From the NCBI GenBank assembly GCA_024689605.1, contig JAILDD010000265.1, forward strand, positions 1 through 14,124: a DNA stretch of 14,124 bases. The letters run 5' to 3'. Below, piece after piece: positions 1 through 8,095 of this stretch. Position numbers and translations under genes: made by a program. Under the pieces are notes generated by a model. The model had not been told where the DNA came from and did no database searches. It was given only the letters and a program-made list of their open reading frames with translations. Origin of the DNA: Lachnospiraceae bacterium (GTDB lineage: Bacteria; Bacillota_A; Clostridia; Lachnospirales; Lachnospiraceae). The first letter of the stretch is position 1. Every line of letters begins with the position of its first letter.

Positions 1-71
1 ATGACAACCATACGGCTCCTGTTAGCCTCACTGATGCGCAGCATGAATTCCTGTTTCTTCTCGCCTGTCAT
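1..71 (-). CDS. FliS-like flagellar protein, N-terminal 23 residues only (partial)
   Basis: An ATG at 71 is preceded by an excellent ribosome binding site (AAGGAGG, 7 bases upstream), and the frame stays open to the window edge, giving MTGEKKQEFMLRISEANRSR and three more residues. It lies about 100 bp downstream of flagellin on the same strand. FliS, the cytoplasmic export chaperone that binds the flagellin C-terminus, is often encoded just after flagellin. From memory, the N-terminal pattern (charged start, then Q-E-F-x-L-R-I-S-x-A-N) resembles short FliS-like proteins next to flagellin in Lachnospiraceae. Too little is visible to confirm the family. The start site is well supported; the function is inferred mainly from position. 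Confidence 0.6.
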   Translation of the reverse strand, partial: MTGEKKQEFMLRISEANRSRMVV

Positions 72-108
72 GTATGATCCTCCTTGTAATGTATTAGTCT
101 GTGCACTC

Positions 109-147
109 GGATGCTGCACGATTTATTTCTGAACCGATGCAGCATCC
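109..147 (-). other. Hairpin between flagellin and the downstream FliS-like gene
   Basis: A perfect 10-bp inverted repeat, GGATGCTGCA (109-118) and TGCAGCATCC (138-147), encloses a 19-base loop, 27 bases after the flagellin stop codon. No U-tract follows on the minus strand, so it does not look like an efficient terminator. A role in stabilising the abundant flagellin mRNA, or in partial attenuation before the next gene, is inference. Confidence 0.5.
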
Positions 148-173
148 ATGTAGTTCCGCTCGTTCAGTTATAG

Positions 174-1313
174 TTACTGCAGCAGCTGCAGTACCTGCTG
201 GGGTCTCTCGTTAGCCTGTGCAAGCATGGAGATGCCGGCCTGGGTGAGTATCTGCTGTGTGGTATATTCGGTCATTTCCTCAGCCATGTCCACATCCATT
301 ATCCTGGAGTAGGATGAAGTCATGTTTTCCTCGGAAACCTTTACGCTGGCCTCGTTGTGCTCCAGACGGTTCTGGTATGCACCAAGCTTTGAGCGTACAC
401 TGCTGATATATTCCAGCGCACCGGATATGGCATCTATCGCCTTTGATGCACCTTCCTGTGTGGAAAGATCCATTCGCAGGGGATTCTTAGGATCATCGGG
501 GATGCCCATATTCTCTAAGGAAACCGTCCTGATCTGGATTGCCAGCTCGTTGCCCTCGTTTGCGCCGGTCTGTATCTTCATGGCGCCAATGCCGGTAATA
601 TCCAGCTCAACCGTGCCTGATGCACCTTGCGCCGCCGTAAAGTTCAGCTCGAATCCGCCGGTACCCAGTATCTTGTACCTTGTCTCTACCGGATTTCCGT
701 TAATGTCAGTAATCTGTTCCGCAGTTCCGGTAAGGGTTCCTACATTAGGGAATTCCGGTCCCAGGGCAGATAAGTTTACCGTGCCGTCCGCATTAAGAAG
801 ACTTCCAATGTCTACCGTGTATTTTCCGGGATCCACATCTTCCGTATAGTAATTCACCTTTACATCGGGATTGTCAGAGTAACCCTTAAGGTCAAAGGTG
901 CCGTCCAGAAGGGGCTGTCCGTTGAACTCCGTATCCTTTGCGATACGGGTGATCTCCTTCTGAAGCTGCTCTATCTCAGTCTGGATAAGCTCTCTGTCGT
1001 AATCTGTCTTGGTATCCGTAGCTGCCTGAACGGCAAGCTCGTTCATTCTCTGAAGTATGGAAGTAACTTCCGAAAGGGCGCCGTCTGCAGTTTCCACTAC
1101 GGAGATGCCGTCATTGGTATTCCTGGAGCCTACGCCTAAGCCCTCTATCTGTGCATTCATGCGGTTTGCGATGGCAAGGCCCGCAGGATTGTCCTTAGCG
1201 TAATTGATCTTTAATCCTGAAGAAAGACGCTGCATTGACTGCGTCATCAGATTATCGGTACGGTTAAGTGCCTTGTTGGTATGCATTGCGCTTGCGTTAT
1301 AATTTATTCTCAT
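174..1313 (-). CDS. Flagellin
   Basis: A 379-aa structural subunit of the flagellar filament, exported through the flagellar type III system. The N-terminal D0/D1 region (about residues 1-130) has the family hallmarks: MRINYNASAMHTNKAL, then QRLSSGLKIN, then AKDNPAGLAIANRM, then NDGISVVETADGAL. The C-terminal D1/D0 region (about 300-379) has SYSRIMDVDMAEEMTEYT and ends in QQVLQLLQ. Between them is a divergent segment of about 170 residues that would form the exposed outer domain. The protein has no cysteine, as expected. The start is fixed by AAGGAGG just before the ATG. The 1029-aa gene upstream ends only 30 bp away, so the two are probably cotranscribed; a FliS-like gene follows. Assignment is secure; the specific symbol (fliC, hag or fla) depends on convention and paralogues elsewhere. 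Confidence 0.97.
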   Translation of the reverse strand: MRINYNASAMHTNKALNRTDNLMTQSMQRLSSGLKINYAKDNPAGLAIANRMNAQIEGLGVGSRNTNDGISVVETADGALSEVTSILQRMNELAVQAATDTKTDYDRELIQTEIEQLQKEITRIAKDTEFNGQPLLDGTFDLKGYSDNPDVKVNYYTEDVDPGKYTVDIGSLLNADGTVNLSALGPEFPNVGTLTGTAEQITDINGNPVETRYKILGTGGFELNFTAAQGASGTVELDITGIGAMKIQTGANEGNELAIQIRTVSLENMGIPDDPKNPLRMDLSTQEGASKAIDAISGALEYISSVRSKLGAYQNRLEHNEASVKVSEENMTSSYSRIMDVDMAEEMTEYTTQQILTQAGISMLAQANERPQQVLQLLQ

Positions 1314-1343
1314 GCTTCCTCCTTATATTGGGATCCGGGGATC

Positions 1344-4300
1344 CTATGCCTCTCCGACAGTCAGCAGGAATGTCTTTGCCGTCCTGTAGAGAGATGCCGT
1401 ATCGATATTGCTATTATTTTTTTCGGCATTTCTGCCGGATAAATTAACATCAGCCCTTGGGGATATCGCAAAACTGAACTCACTGACACTCAGGCCGTTT
1501 TCATCAAAGCGGGCCGAAAGCCTCTCTGAGAGTGCCTGAAGGGCAGTATCTGCTCCCTCTTTGTCGCTTACCGCAAGTCCTGTCAGCCCCGGGCCGTCAC
1601 CTGATAACTCGAAACGAGCCTTTATATTGCCGTACTTTTCCGTCTTAAGGGAAATATCCGCTGCCGGAGTCTTTCCACTTCCGTGCAGGATCTTAACGGT
1701 AACCGCTGTCAGCGCCCCGTCTATCTCCATGGGAATCTCATAGGATTCGTTTTTTGAAAGGCTTCCCGCCACGGAAAGCTGGGCCATGGTCAGGCTATAC
1801 TGCCTTACATCTATGTCCTCCCCCTCTTCCGGGGAAAACTGCCTTACTACACCGCCCATGAGGTTCATAATCTCATTATACACGGACTTGGCGGAATCCT
1901 CATTATCAAAATTGTCCAGGACTCTCTTGTAACCGGAAGTTATAAGCCAGTCGTCACCTGCATCGGCAGCGATCTTTCTTATTTCATCAAAGACCTCGCC
2001 CCTGTCGGACCTGAGGCGCTTAAGCCCCCTTACATGCTCGGCGGTGGCGATGACTTCGCTCTCCACCAGTTCCCTGTATATCTGAGTAGAAGTATCGGCA
2101 GCGTCCTTTATGTTTTCTGCCATGCTTTCAGCCTGTACCTGTCTGAAGGCTGTCTCTATCTGTGCCTCGATATTTTTGTCTATTTTGCTTTCCAGACCGC
2201 CGAAGCCGTCATCCACCGAAACATCCATTCCTGCACTGTAACCGCTGCGGATGGCAGACAGGATGTTGGTAAAGCTTACTTCCCTGCCCTGGGATAAAAG
2301 AGTGCCTATAGCAGCTCCGTCTTTAAGCTCTGTCTGATGCATCAAGCGGTAGATCCCGACGAAGGACTCTGCCTCCTCATCGCTTATAAGACCCTTGTCC
2401 TGCATCCGGACCAGATACTCGCTGTACTTTTCACCTGTATCCGCAACTTCAATTGCATCCAGTCTTTCCTCCAGCTCCTTCATGGAAAGCTTCATGGGGT
2501 TGATGCCGCTGCGTATCAAATCCAGAGTAGCTGCGGGGTTCATCTTTTCTATAATATTGTCCACCACGCTGCAGGCTTCATCAACCAGCGCGATGTTTTC
2601 AGGGCTTATCTCCATGCGGTTGTATCCAAGTACCCTGGCTGCACGGAGATTGCTGTCACTTGCCTCTACGCCAAGCTCCTTAAGCAGGCTGTCAGCGTTT
2701 GCAAATGCCTTCTGTATGGAATCCCCCAAGTCAGCCCTCACTTCTGTCTGCAGGCTTTCGTATGCTTCACCGGCCAGCTCATAGCGGCTCCGCTGCTCAC
2801 GCCCCCGGGCGGAAAAATCTTCAAGAGTGACATTGCTGATGCCATAATTGGCTTGAAAAAGGGCTTCCTCTTCGCTTGCAATGACCACGCTGCCTATCAC
2901 AGAAACGGGAAGCTTAGGCAGGTCGGATACCGCCTGCATTGTTTCATTATATATGGATGCTCTTTCTGAAGCGGTCACGCTGTCTTCCGTTCCGAATTTC
3001 TTTTTGTTTATCTCGGCTTCAGCAAGCTTCAGCTGATCCACCAGGTCTGAAAGCTCGGTGATGTCTATGTCCACCCCCATACGCAGAATAGAAAGATTAG
3101 CCTCCACTGTCATGGAAAGCCTTACTTCCTCCATGCGGCGGTATGCGGTGATGTACTTTGCGTCAGTATCTAGGGTTTCAGCAGCTGACTGAAGGGGCTG
3201 AGGGGTATCCCCGTTTTTTTCTTCAAGCCCGGTCAGTACATCGCTTACAGAAACTTTATCTGATTCAGCCACATCAGGTAATTCATCTGCCATGGCGGCA
3301 AGATTTTTTACATTTAAAAGCATGTCCCTGTCTACCAGCTCACGGACATACCTTACGTCAGATGCGGCAGTCTCCACCACATCTGCTGCCTTTATGGCTC
3401 TTTCTATCAGGGAACCTTCATGAACGGGATCTGCCTGCAGGGCACTGAGACCCGAAGCAAGGGCGTCTGCACCGGACTTAAGGAGCCTTTCCCGGTCAAT
3501 GGGGAACTCCATATCCTGCAGTTCATGCATGGCGGTAAAACTCTTCTCATCAAGGACCAGACCATCATGAACCATCTGCTTTGCAATGGCATAATTTTCG
3601 CTGTCTGCTTCATACCCTGCGGACCTGATGATCTTTTCTATCTGATTCTTAATGGTCTCGCTGCTGTCTATTGCACTGTCAGCAGGGTCTGTAACCGGAT
3701 AACCGGTGTTGCCGCCAAGGTCTGTTCCACCCTGCCTGCCGGAAATCCCCATACGGGATCCGCTTACGCTGTGCTCTGCGTAATAGATATTCTGAATTGT
3801 TGGGGGAAGTTCATTTTCCACAAGATAGTTTTTTACTTCACGGGAAGGAGCCTCCAGGCTTTCCGCCATATCCACAAGGTCCTTCATATCCTTAACGTTA
3901 GACTCCGCAGCAGGAACTCCTGCGGCGTGAAGGCTTTCCGAAATCTCATTTGCCATTGCAGCGCTGCCGGTCACGGCTTCCAGCTGCTCCGCAGTCAGGT
4001 CGTCATTATAGCCCTTTATCACTACGCCGGCCTTTGCCATGGTGATCTTAATCTCATCGGCAATGGTAACAGCCTCTTCCGGATCCATATCGCTTAAGGA
4101 ATAACCGTTCTCAGCCGCTTTATTATATGCTTCATCAGACATGGTATTGGACATGACTATCATCTTGTCCTTCATGACATCTTCAGGTACCCCTGATGAA
4201 ACCTGTCTCAGTGCGGATGCGGCACTTTTCTTGTCCACATCCGTCAGGGGCATCATGCCCTGTCCCATGCCGTCCCCTATATTAAGGGAAAAGCCCGCAG

Positions 4301-4433
4301 CCCCGGACCTGGCAACAGCCTCATGGTCCTTGACCTTATTGGAATTATTTAATGTATGTGTCAGTGCATCCGCACCGTAGGTATTATTGTTTCTGTTATG
4401 CTGGATTATGCTGCCGATCTCGTTGCCCTTCAT
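1344..4433 (-). CDS. Large uncharacterised flagellar-cluster protein with helical repeats and a FliK-like C-terminal region
   Basis: A 1029-aa acidic, Ala/Glu/Ser-rich protein with no signal peptide or membrane segment. The body looks mostly alpha-helical. Related units recur, each with a pattern like N-x-x-x-A-(K/R)-x-(M/L) followed by a Gly or Tyr turn, then ISPEN or LDEKS, then a short helix and a (K/R)SG(I/A) turn. These lie roughly at residues 265-330 and 590-660, with weaker ones between. The last 150 residues (about 880-1029) differ: YEIPMEIDGALTAVTVKIL, then ISLKTEKYGNIKARFELSG, then a helix LQALSERLSARFDENGLSV. That strand-rich order resembles the C-terminal domain of FliK, the hook-length control protein. 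From memory such proteins may be filed under DUF6240; this was not checked. The gene precedes flagellin by 30 bp, which suggests a flagellar role. The ATG has only a weak upstream purine stretch (TGGGGTG), so initiation may be inefficient. Confidence 0.7.
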   Translation of the reverse strand: MKGNEIGSIIQHNRNNNTYGADALTHTLNNSNKVKDHEAVARSGAAGFSLNIGDGMGQGMMPLTDVDKKSAASALRQVSSGVPEDVMKDKMIVMSNTMSDEAYNKAAENGYSLSDMDPEEAVTIADEIKITMAKAGVVIKGYNDDLTAEQLEAVTGSAAMANEISESLHAAGVPAAESNVKDMKDLVDMAESLEAPSREVKNYLVENELPPTIQNIYYAEHSVSGSRMGISGRQGGTDLGGNTGYPVTDPADSAIDSSETIKNQIEKIIRSAGYEADSENYAIAKQMVHDGLVLDEKSFTAMHELQDMEFPIDRERLLKSGADALASGLSALQADPVHEGSLIERAIKAADVVETAASDVRYVRELVDRDMLLNVKNLAAMADELPDVAESDKVSVSDVLTGLEEKNGDTPQPLQSAAETLDTDAKYITAYRRMEEVRLSMTVEANLSILRMGVDIDITELSDLVDQLKLAEAEINKKKFGTEDSVTASERASIYNETMQAVSDLPKLPVSVIGSVVIASEEEALFQANYGISNVTLEDFSARGREQRSRYELAGEAYESLQTEVRADLGDSIQKAFANADSLLKELGVEASDSNLRAARVLGYNRMEISPENIALVDEACSVVDNIIEKMNPAATLDLIRSGINPMKLSMKELEERLDAIEVADTGEKYSEYLVRMQDKGLISDEEAESFVGIYRLMHQTELKDGAAIGTLLSQGREVSFTNILSAIRSGYSAGMDVSVDDGFGGLESKIDKNIEAQIETAFRQVQAESMAENIKDAADTSTQIYRELVESEVIATAEHVRGLKRLRSDRGEVFDEIRKIAADAGDDWLITSGYKRVLDNFDNEDSAKSVYNEIMNLMGGVVRQFSPEEGEDIDVRQYSLTMAQLSVAGSLSKNESYEIPMEIDGALTAVTVKILHGSGKTPAADISLKTEKYGNIKARFELSGDGPGLTGLAVSDKEGADTALQALSERLSARFDENGLSVSEFSFAISPRADVNLSGRNAEKNNSNIDTASLYRTAKTFLLTVGEA

Positions 4434-4475
4434 ATGTGCACCCCAATCATTAATGTACTTTAATTATCACATAAA

Positions 4476-4505
4476 AAATACTACAGGAACACTCCTGTAG
4501 TATTT
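4476..4505 (-). terminator. Intrinsic terminator downstream of the fab operon
   Basis: A perfect 13-bp stem (4476-4488 with 4493-4505) closes a 4-base loop. On the minus strand the stem's 3' arm ends in T's that run on to give six consecutive T's (4478-4473), as in a Rho-independent terminator. It is oriented to stop transcripts coming from fabT and R1 before the flagellar gene. On the plus strand the following bases (ATTTC) are a poorer U-tract. Confidence 0.8.
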
Positions 4506-4533
4506 ATTTCGGCTGAAATGAACATATAATTTA
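4506..4533 (-). promoter_or_regulatory. Candidate sigma-28 (flagellar) promoter for the 1029-aa gene and flagellin
   Basis: On the minus strand, TAAA (4533-4530) is followed after 16 bases by GCCGAAAT (4513-4506). This is close to the sigma-28/sigma-D pattern TAAA-N15-GCCGATAA. It lies about 75-100 bp upstream of the 1029-aa gene's ATG and is followed only by flagellar-type genes. The predicted start would fall inside the terminator stem, so the terminator could not fold in the new transcript. This is a motif match by eye with one extra spacer base and two -10 mismatches. Confidence 0.35.
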
Positions 4534-4540
4534 CCGTTAT

Positions 4541-4806
4541 TAAAACTTCCCACTTATAATCTGTGGAAAGCAGAACGACGACTCGCATATGCACCGGAAC
4601 CGATGCAACGCCTCGGGAAACTAATCGCTAACAGCCCGTAGTTATCCGTCACATGTGAGCCGGCATAAACCGTACCGTCTCACAGCCCTGCACCGGATAA
4701 CAACGGGCTGTAAGCGCTGGATTTCCCCTCGGCTAAAGGCGCATCGTGATTGTTCCGGCACAATTGCGAGTGTCGTTCTGATTAGTTCAGTGAGTGGGAA
4801 GTTTTA
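4541..4806 (-). repeat. R1: long palindromic element / candidate structured RNA, 3' of fabT
   Basis: 266 bp bounded by a perfect 13-bp terminal inverted repeat, TAAAACTTCCCAC (4541-4553) and its complement (4794-4806). Further in, GAACGAC-G-ACTCGCA (4573-4587) pairs with TGCGAGTGTCGTTC (4765-4778), with one bulged G. CCGGAAC (4594-4600) can pair with GTTCCGG (4752-4758). A distal arm pairs 4631-4648 with 4694-4711 (17 of 18 bases) and encloses TGTGAG (4654-4659) / CTCACA (4679-4684). It begins one base after the fabT stop codon. A shorter relative, R2, lies at 12977-13086. On the minus strand the element ends GTGGGAAG followed by TTTTA, like an RNA 3' end. I find no reading frame, tRNA or known riboswitch in it. 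Confidence 0.75.
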
Positions 4807-4807
4807 T

Positions 4808-5260
4808 TTACTCGTTCTGCTTCTCCTCAAAGAAAGTGTTGAGTTTATTCAGGCAGTTGATCAGGGCCTTCATTTCGTCCTGGTCAAGGTCCTTGACGGC
4901 TGCATGGATCATGGCCTTGTGGAAATCCCGATGATGGAAGAAGGCTTTCCTTCCCTTTTCAGTAAGGGTGACAAGGACCACGCGCTTGTCTTCCGTGCTG
5001 CGCTTACGCTCTATGTAGCCTTTTTTCTCAAGGCTGTTCATATTGACTGTAAGGGTGCCCACCGTCACAAAGAGCTTGCCGGCGATGGTAGACACATTCT
5101 GGGGTTCCTTTACGCCGATAGCTTCCATGATGTGCATATCGTTGTTGGAAATATCCCGGAACTCCTCCGTGATGACCGCTTTGGATTCTGCGTTCATCAC
5201 ACGGTTAAACAGGTTAACCAGCAATTCATTTAATTCTACTGCCCCGCCCTTTCTGGCCAT
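4808..5260 (-). CDS. fabT: MarR-family regulator, FabT-like repressor of fatty acid synthesis
   Basis: 150 aa, normal length for MarR proteins. The winged helix-turn-helix spans about residues 40-103: MHIMEAIG, then VSTIAGKLFVTVGTLTVNMN holding the recognition helix, then LEKKGYIERKRSTEDKR, with the conserved D-x-R wing motif, and LTEKG. Flanking helices would form the dimer interface. In streptococci, FabT is a MarR protein that represses fab genes with long-chain acyl-ACP as co-repressor. Here the gene is last in the fab operon, 48 bp after fabH, with a GAGGG ribosome binding site. Three TTTGA-N3-TCAA palindromes at the acpP promoter match the FabT box as I remember it, so autoregulation of the whole operon is likely. 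The symbol rests on context and operator match, since MarR sequence alone does not define function. Confidence 0.85.
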   Translation of the reverse strand: MARKGGAVELNELLVNLFNRVMNAESKAVITEEFRDISNNDMHIMEAIGVKEPQNVSTIAGKLFVTVGTLTVNMNSLEKKGYIERKRSTEDKRVVLVTLTEKGRKAFFHHRDFHKAMIHAAVKDLDQDEMKALINCLNKLNTFFEEKQNE

Positions 5261-5308
5261 TTTTTATCCCTCACTCATCAAAAACCGTAACTGTTCAAAA
5301 CCTGCAGC

Positions 5309-6283
5309 CTACCACTTCATTACACAGGCACCGTAGGTAAGTCCGCCGCCAAAACCTGAGAGAACCAACAGGTCGCCTTCTTTTATCTTTCCGCCTTTGT
5401 TCAGCTCATCCAGCAGCAGCGGTATGGAAGCTGACGAAGTGTTGCCCGTCTTTTCGATATTAACGGGGAAGTGCTCCATGCCTGCCCCGAGACGCTTTGA
5501 TATTGCTTCTATGATGCGGATGTTTGCCTGATGCAGTACAAAGATATCTATATCCGATGCTGCAACCCCTGCCTTTGAAAGAGCTCTTTCAATGCATTCA
5601 GGTACCTGACGTACCGCAAATTTATAAACCTCGGCACCGTTCATATGCACAAAGGCATCCTTGCCCTCATATTCGTCTTCCTTATTGGGATCGGCTTCTT
5701 TTTTTCTGAAATAGAGAACTCCGCCCTTTGAGCCGCTGCTTCCCTGCTCCATGCTGAGAATTCCACGGCCTTCTTCCTCACAGTTTTCCACAAATACCGC
5801 ACCGGCGCCGTCACCGAAAAGAACACAGGTACTCCTGTCCTCCCAGTTTATTATGCTGGACAGCACCTCAGCTCCTATTACCAGTGCATTTTTATGCATT
5901 CCGGATGTGATATAGGCGCTGGCGGTCTGAAGGGCGAAAAGAAATCCCGAGCACGCTGAATTGATATCGAATGCCACGGCATTGTCTGCGCCAATGTCTG
6001 CCTGTACCTTGCAGGCTGTGCTGGGAACCATCACTTCACCGGTACAGGTGGCAACGATTATCAGGTCCACATCCGATGCCTGTCTTCCGGCATCTTCCAG
6101 TGCCTTTTTTGCCGCCTCTGCTGCTAGTGACGCCACTGTCTCATTCTCCGCAATATGCCTTTCCGACATTCCCGTACGCTCACGGATCCATGCGTCGGAG
6201 GTATCCACCATTTTTTCCAGATCGAAATTCGTTAATACTTTTTGGGGCAGGCTGCTGCCTGTTCCTTTTACAGTAATCGCCAT
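5309..6283 (-). CDS. fabH: Beta-ketoacyl-ACP synthase III
   Basis: 324 aa, the usual FabH length. It condenses an acyl-CoA primer with malonyl-ACP to start fatty acid synthesis. The thiolase-fold catalytic triad is visible: Cys111 in NSACSGFLFAL, His251 in VLHQANIRI, and Asn281 in KTGNTSSASIP. The N-terminal DAWIRERTGM and the C-terminal GFGGGLTYGACVMKW are also typical. The start is supported by GAGGTG just upstream of the ATG. It lies 86 bp after accDA and 48 bp before fabT. In streptococci fabH is often the second gene, after fabT; here both are at the distal end, so FabH is made from the far end of a long transcript unless there is an internal promoter in the 6284-6369 gap. Confidence 0.97.
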   Translation of the reverse strand: MAITVKGTGSSLPQKVLTNFDLEKMVDTSDAWIRERTGMSERHIAENETVASLAAEAAKKALEDAGRQASDVDLIIVATCTGEVMVPSTACKVQADIGADNAVAFDINSACSGFLFALQTASAYITSGMHKNALVIGAEVLSSIINWEDRSTCVLFGDGAGAVFVENCEEEGRGILSMEQGSSGSKGGVLYFRKKEADPNKEDEYEGKDAFVHMNGAEVYKFAVRQVPECIERALSKAGVAASDIDIFVLHQANIRIIEAISKRLGAGMEHFPVNIEKTGNTSSASIPLLLDELNKGGKIKEGDLLVLSGFGGGLTYGACVMKW

Positions 6284-6288
6284 AATTC

Positions 6289-6340
6289 ACCTCGCAACTA
6301 TTCATAACCTCGCAATTATTCCGAACTGTTCTGAATAGTT
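6289..6340 (-). repeat. Tandem-duplicated leader with inverted repeat in the accDA-fabH gap
   Basis: Two 18-bp near-copies, CCTCGCAACTATTCATAA and CCTCGCAATTATTCCGAA, lie side by side just upstream of fabH. On the minus strand each contains GCGAGGT, the fabH ribosome binding site, so that site is duplicated and the outer copy precedes an out-of-frame ATG at 6305. A perfect 9-bp inverted repeat (AACTATTCA 6296-6304, TGAATAGTT 6332-6340) spans the second copy. Possible effects on fabH translation are inferred. Confidence 0.5.
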
Positions 6341-6369
6341 ACTCCCTTTCATGTTTATTATCTGCTATA

Positions 6370-8082
6370 TCAGAATGCCCTGAACCTGTCGTATCTCTGT
6401 GCAACTATTTCATCCGGTGTCATTCCGTCGTACTTCTTTAAGAAGTCCATGATCTTTTCCTTCAAGTACTCACCGATACCCTTTGCGGTATCCTTGTCGG
6501 CACCGCCGAATTCAGGAATGATCTCCTCTATGACCTTAAGACGTTTCAGATCCTGGGCGGTGATGTTCATCACTTCGCTGGCTTCCTTGGCACGGCCTGC
6601 ATCCTTCCACAGTATGGAAGCAAAACCTTCCGGCGAGAGAATTGAATATGTGGCGTTTTCCAGCATCCATACTTCATTTCCCACAGCCGTGGCAAGGGCT
6701 CCGCCGCTTCCGCCTTCTCCTATAAGTATTACCAGTACAGGCACTTTAAGTGCTGACATTTCCATAAGGTTTCTTGCTATAGCCTCGCCCTGTCCCCTTT
6801 CCTCAGCCTCAATGCCGCAAAAAGCACCACTTGTGTTTACAAAACTCACTATGGGACGGTTGAATTTCTCAGCCTGCTTCATAAGACGCAGAGCCTTGCG
6901 GTATCCTTCAGGCTTCGGCATTCCGAAATTCCTCTCACGACACTCCTTTGCATTTGAGCCGCGGATATCTGCTATTACCGTAACGGGCTGCTCCGCAAGG
7001 AATCCCACGCCGCCTACGATAGCAGGGTCATCCGCGAAATACCTGTCGCCGTGAGCCTCAACGAAGCTGTCAAAAATATGCTCCATGTAGTCAAGCGCTG
7101 ATGCCCTCTCTATACGACGCACGCCCTTGACCTTTTCCCAGGCTGACTTGTACCTGTCCAGCCATACGCGCTCCTTCAGGATTTCCGTCATGTGAAAATG
7201 GAATTCCTCACCATGGAAATCCGACCAGGTGGTCTTACCGGCACCATTATGGCTTCTTATCAGAAGGTACATTATCTTTTTCAGGCTTCGTCTGGGAATT
7301 ATGCCGTCCACGAAACCGTGCTCCACAAGGAACTCCGCTGTCTGGAATCCTTCGGGAAGCTCCTGGCCTATGGTCTGCCTGATGACCCTGGGACCGGCAA
7401 AACCGATAAGGGCTCCGGGCTCAGCCATGATAACATCCCCCAGCATTGCAAAGCTTGCAGTCACGCCGCCGGTAGTAGGATCAGTCAGGATGGTGCAGTA
7501 AAAAAGTCCCGCCTCACCATGCCTCTTTATGGCTGCGGATGTCTTTGCCATCTGCATCAGAGAAATGATACCCTCCTGCATCCTGGCGCCGCCGGAACAG
7601 CAGAAGATAAAAACGGGAAGCTTTTCTTTGGTAGCCCGTTCTATTGCTGCTGTAACACGCTCACCTACCACGTGGCCCATGCTGGCCATCATGAAACGGG
7701 AATCACATACACCGACTACCGCTTCCTCTCCGAATATCCTGCACTTTCCTACAGTAAAGGCTTCCTTGAGGCCGGTCTTTTCCCTTGCTTCCGCAAGCTT
7801 ATCCTCATATCCCTTGTAATCCAGGGGATTGGATACCTCCATATCCGTAAACCATTCCTCAAATGTTCCCGGATCGGTTACCATCCTAAGACGGTTGCCG
7901 GTTTTTACACGGAAATACCCTTCGCATTCGTAGCAGATATACCTGCGCTTTGCGACTATCGCCTTATCCACCATCTTGCCGCATTTAGGGCATTTTATAA
8001 GACCTGATTCAGCAGGCACTTCTTCCTTTTTTAAGAACTTCCGTTCTTCCCAGAATTTCTGCAAACCCATTATCACATTCAT
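6370..8082 (-). CDS. accDA: Acetyl-CoA carboxylase carboxyltransferase, fused beta (AccD) and alpha (AccA) subunits
   Basis: A 570-aa single polypeptide that transfers the carboxyl group from biotin carrier protein to acetyl-CoA, giving malonyl-CoA. Residues about 1-275 are AccD: a zinc ribbon C31-x2-C34-x15-C50-x2-C53, then [12 protein letters not shown] (160-171) and [16 protein letters not shown]. Residues about 300-570 are Acc[44 protein letters not shown] (454-464) and [14 protein letters not shown]. In most bacteria these are separate proteins forming an A2B2 complex; here the frame is continuous with no stop. GAGGTG precedes the ATG and overlaps the fabZ stop codon (TGAGG), so translation is probably coupled. 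The partner genes accB (biotin carrier) and accC (biotin carboxylase) are not in this operon. The usual TPGAYPG stretch reads TSGAFCG here. Confidence 0.95.
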   Translation of the reverse strand: MNVIMGLQKFWEERKFLKKEEVPAESGLIKCPKCGKMVDKAIVAKRRYICYECEGYFRVKTGNRLRMVTDPGTFEEWFTDMEVSNPLDYKGYEDKLAEAREKTGLKEAFTVGKCRIFGEEAVVGVCDSRFMMASMGHVVGERVTAAIERATKEKLPVFIFCCSGGARMQEGIISLMQMAKTSAAIKRHGEAGLFYCTILTDPTTGGVTASFAMLGDVIMAEPGALIGFAGPRVIRQTIGQELPEGFQTAEFLVEHGFVDGIIPRRSLKKIMYLLIRSHNGAGKTTWSDFHGEEFHFHMTEILKERVWLDRYKSAWEKVKGVRRIERASALDYMEHIFDSFVEAHGDRYFADDPAIVGGVGFLAEQPVTVIADIRGSNAKECRERNFGMPKPEGYRKALRLMKQAEKFNRPIVSFVNTSGAFCGIEAEERGQGEAIARNLMEMSALKVPVLVILIGEGGSGGALATAVGNEVWMLENATYSILSPEGFASILWKDAGRAKEASEVMNITAQDLKRLKVIEEIIPEFGGADKDTAKGIGEYLKEKIMDFLKKYDGMTPDEIVAQRYDRFRAF

Positions 8083-8095
8083 CTGTCACACCTCA

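Noticed and set aside
1331..1344. Repeated GGATCC with a 2-bp spacer between the 1029-aa gene and flagellin
   Set aside because: Too short to form a useful hairpin (2-base loop unless pairs are lost) and no other sign of function; likely chance.
4541..4806. R1 as a tRNA, CRISPR repeat, known riboswitch or group II intron
   Set aside because: No cloverleaf or CCA end, no spacer array, no recognised ligand-binding core, and no catalytic intron domain V-like motif that I can see.
6302..6352. 16-codon open frame MKGSNYSEQFGIIARL as a leader peptide of fabH
   Set aside because: No ribosome binding site precedes its ATG and the composition gives no regulatory logic; mentioned only as part of the duplicated leader.
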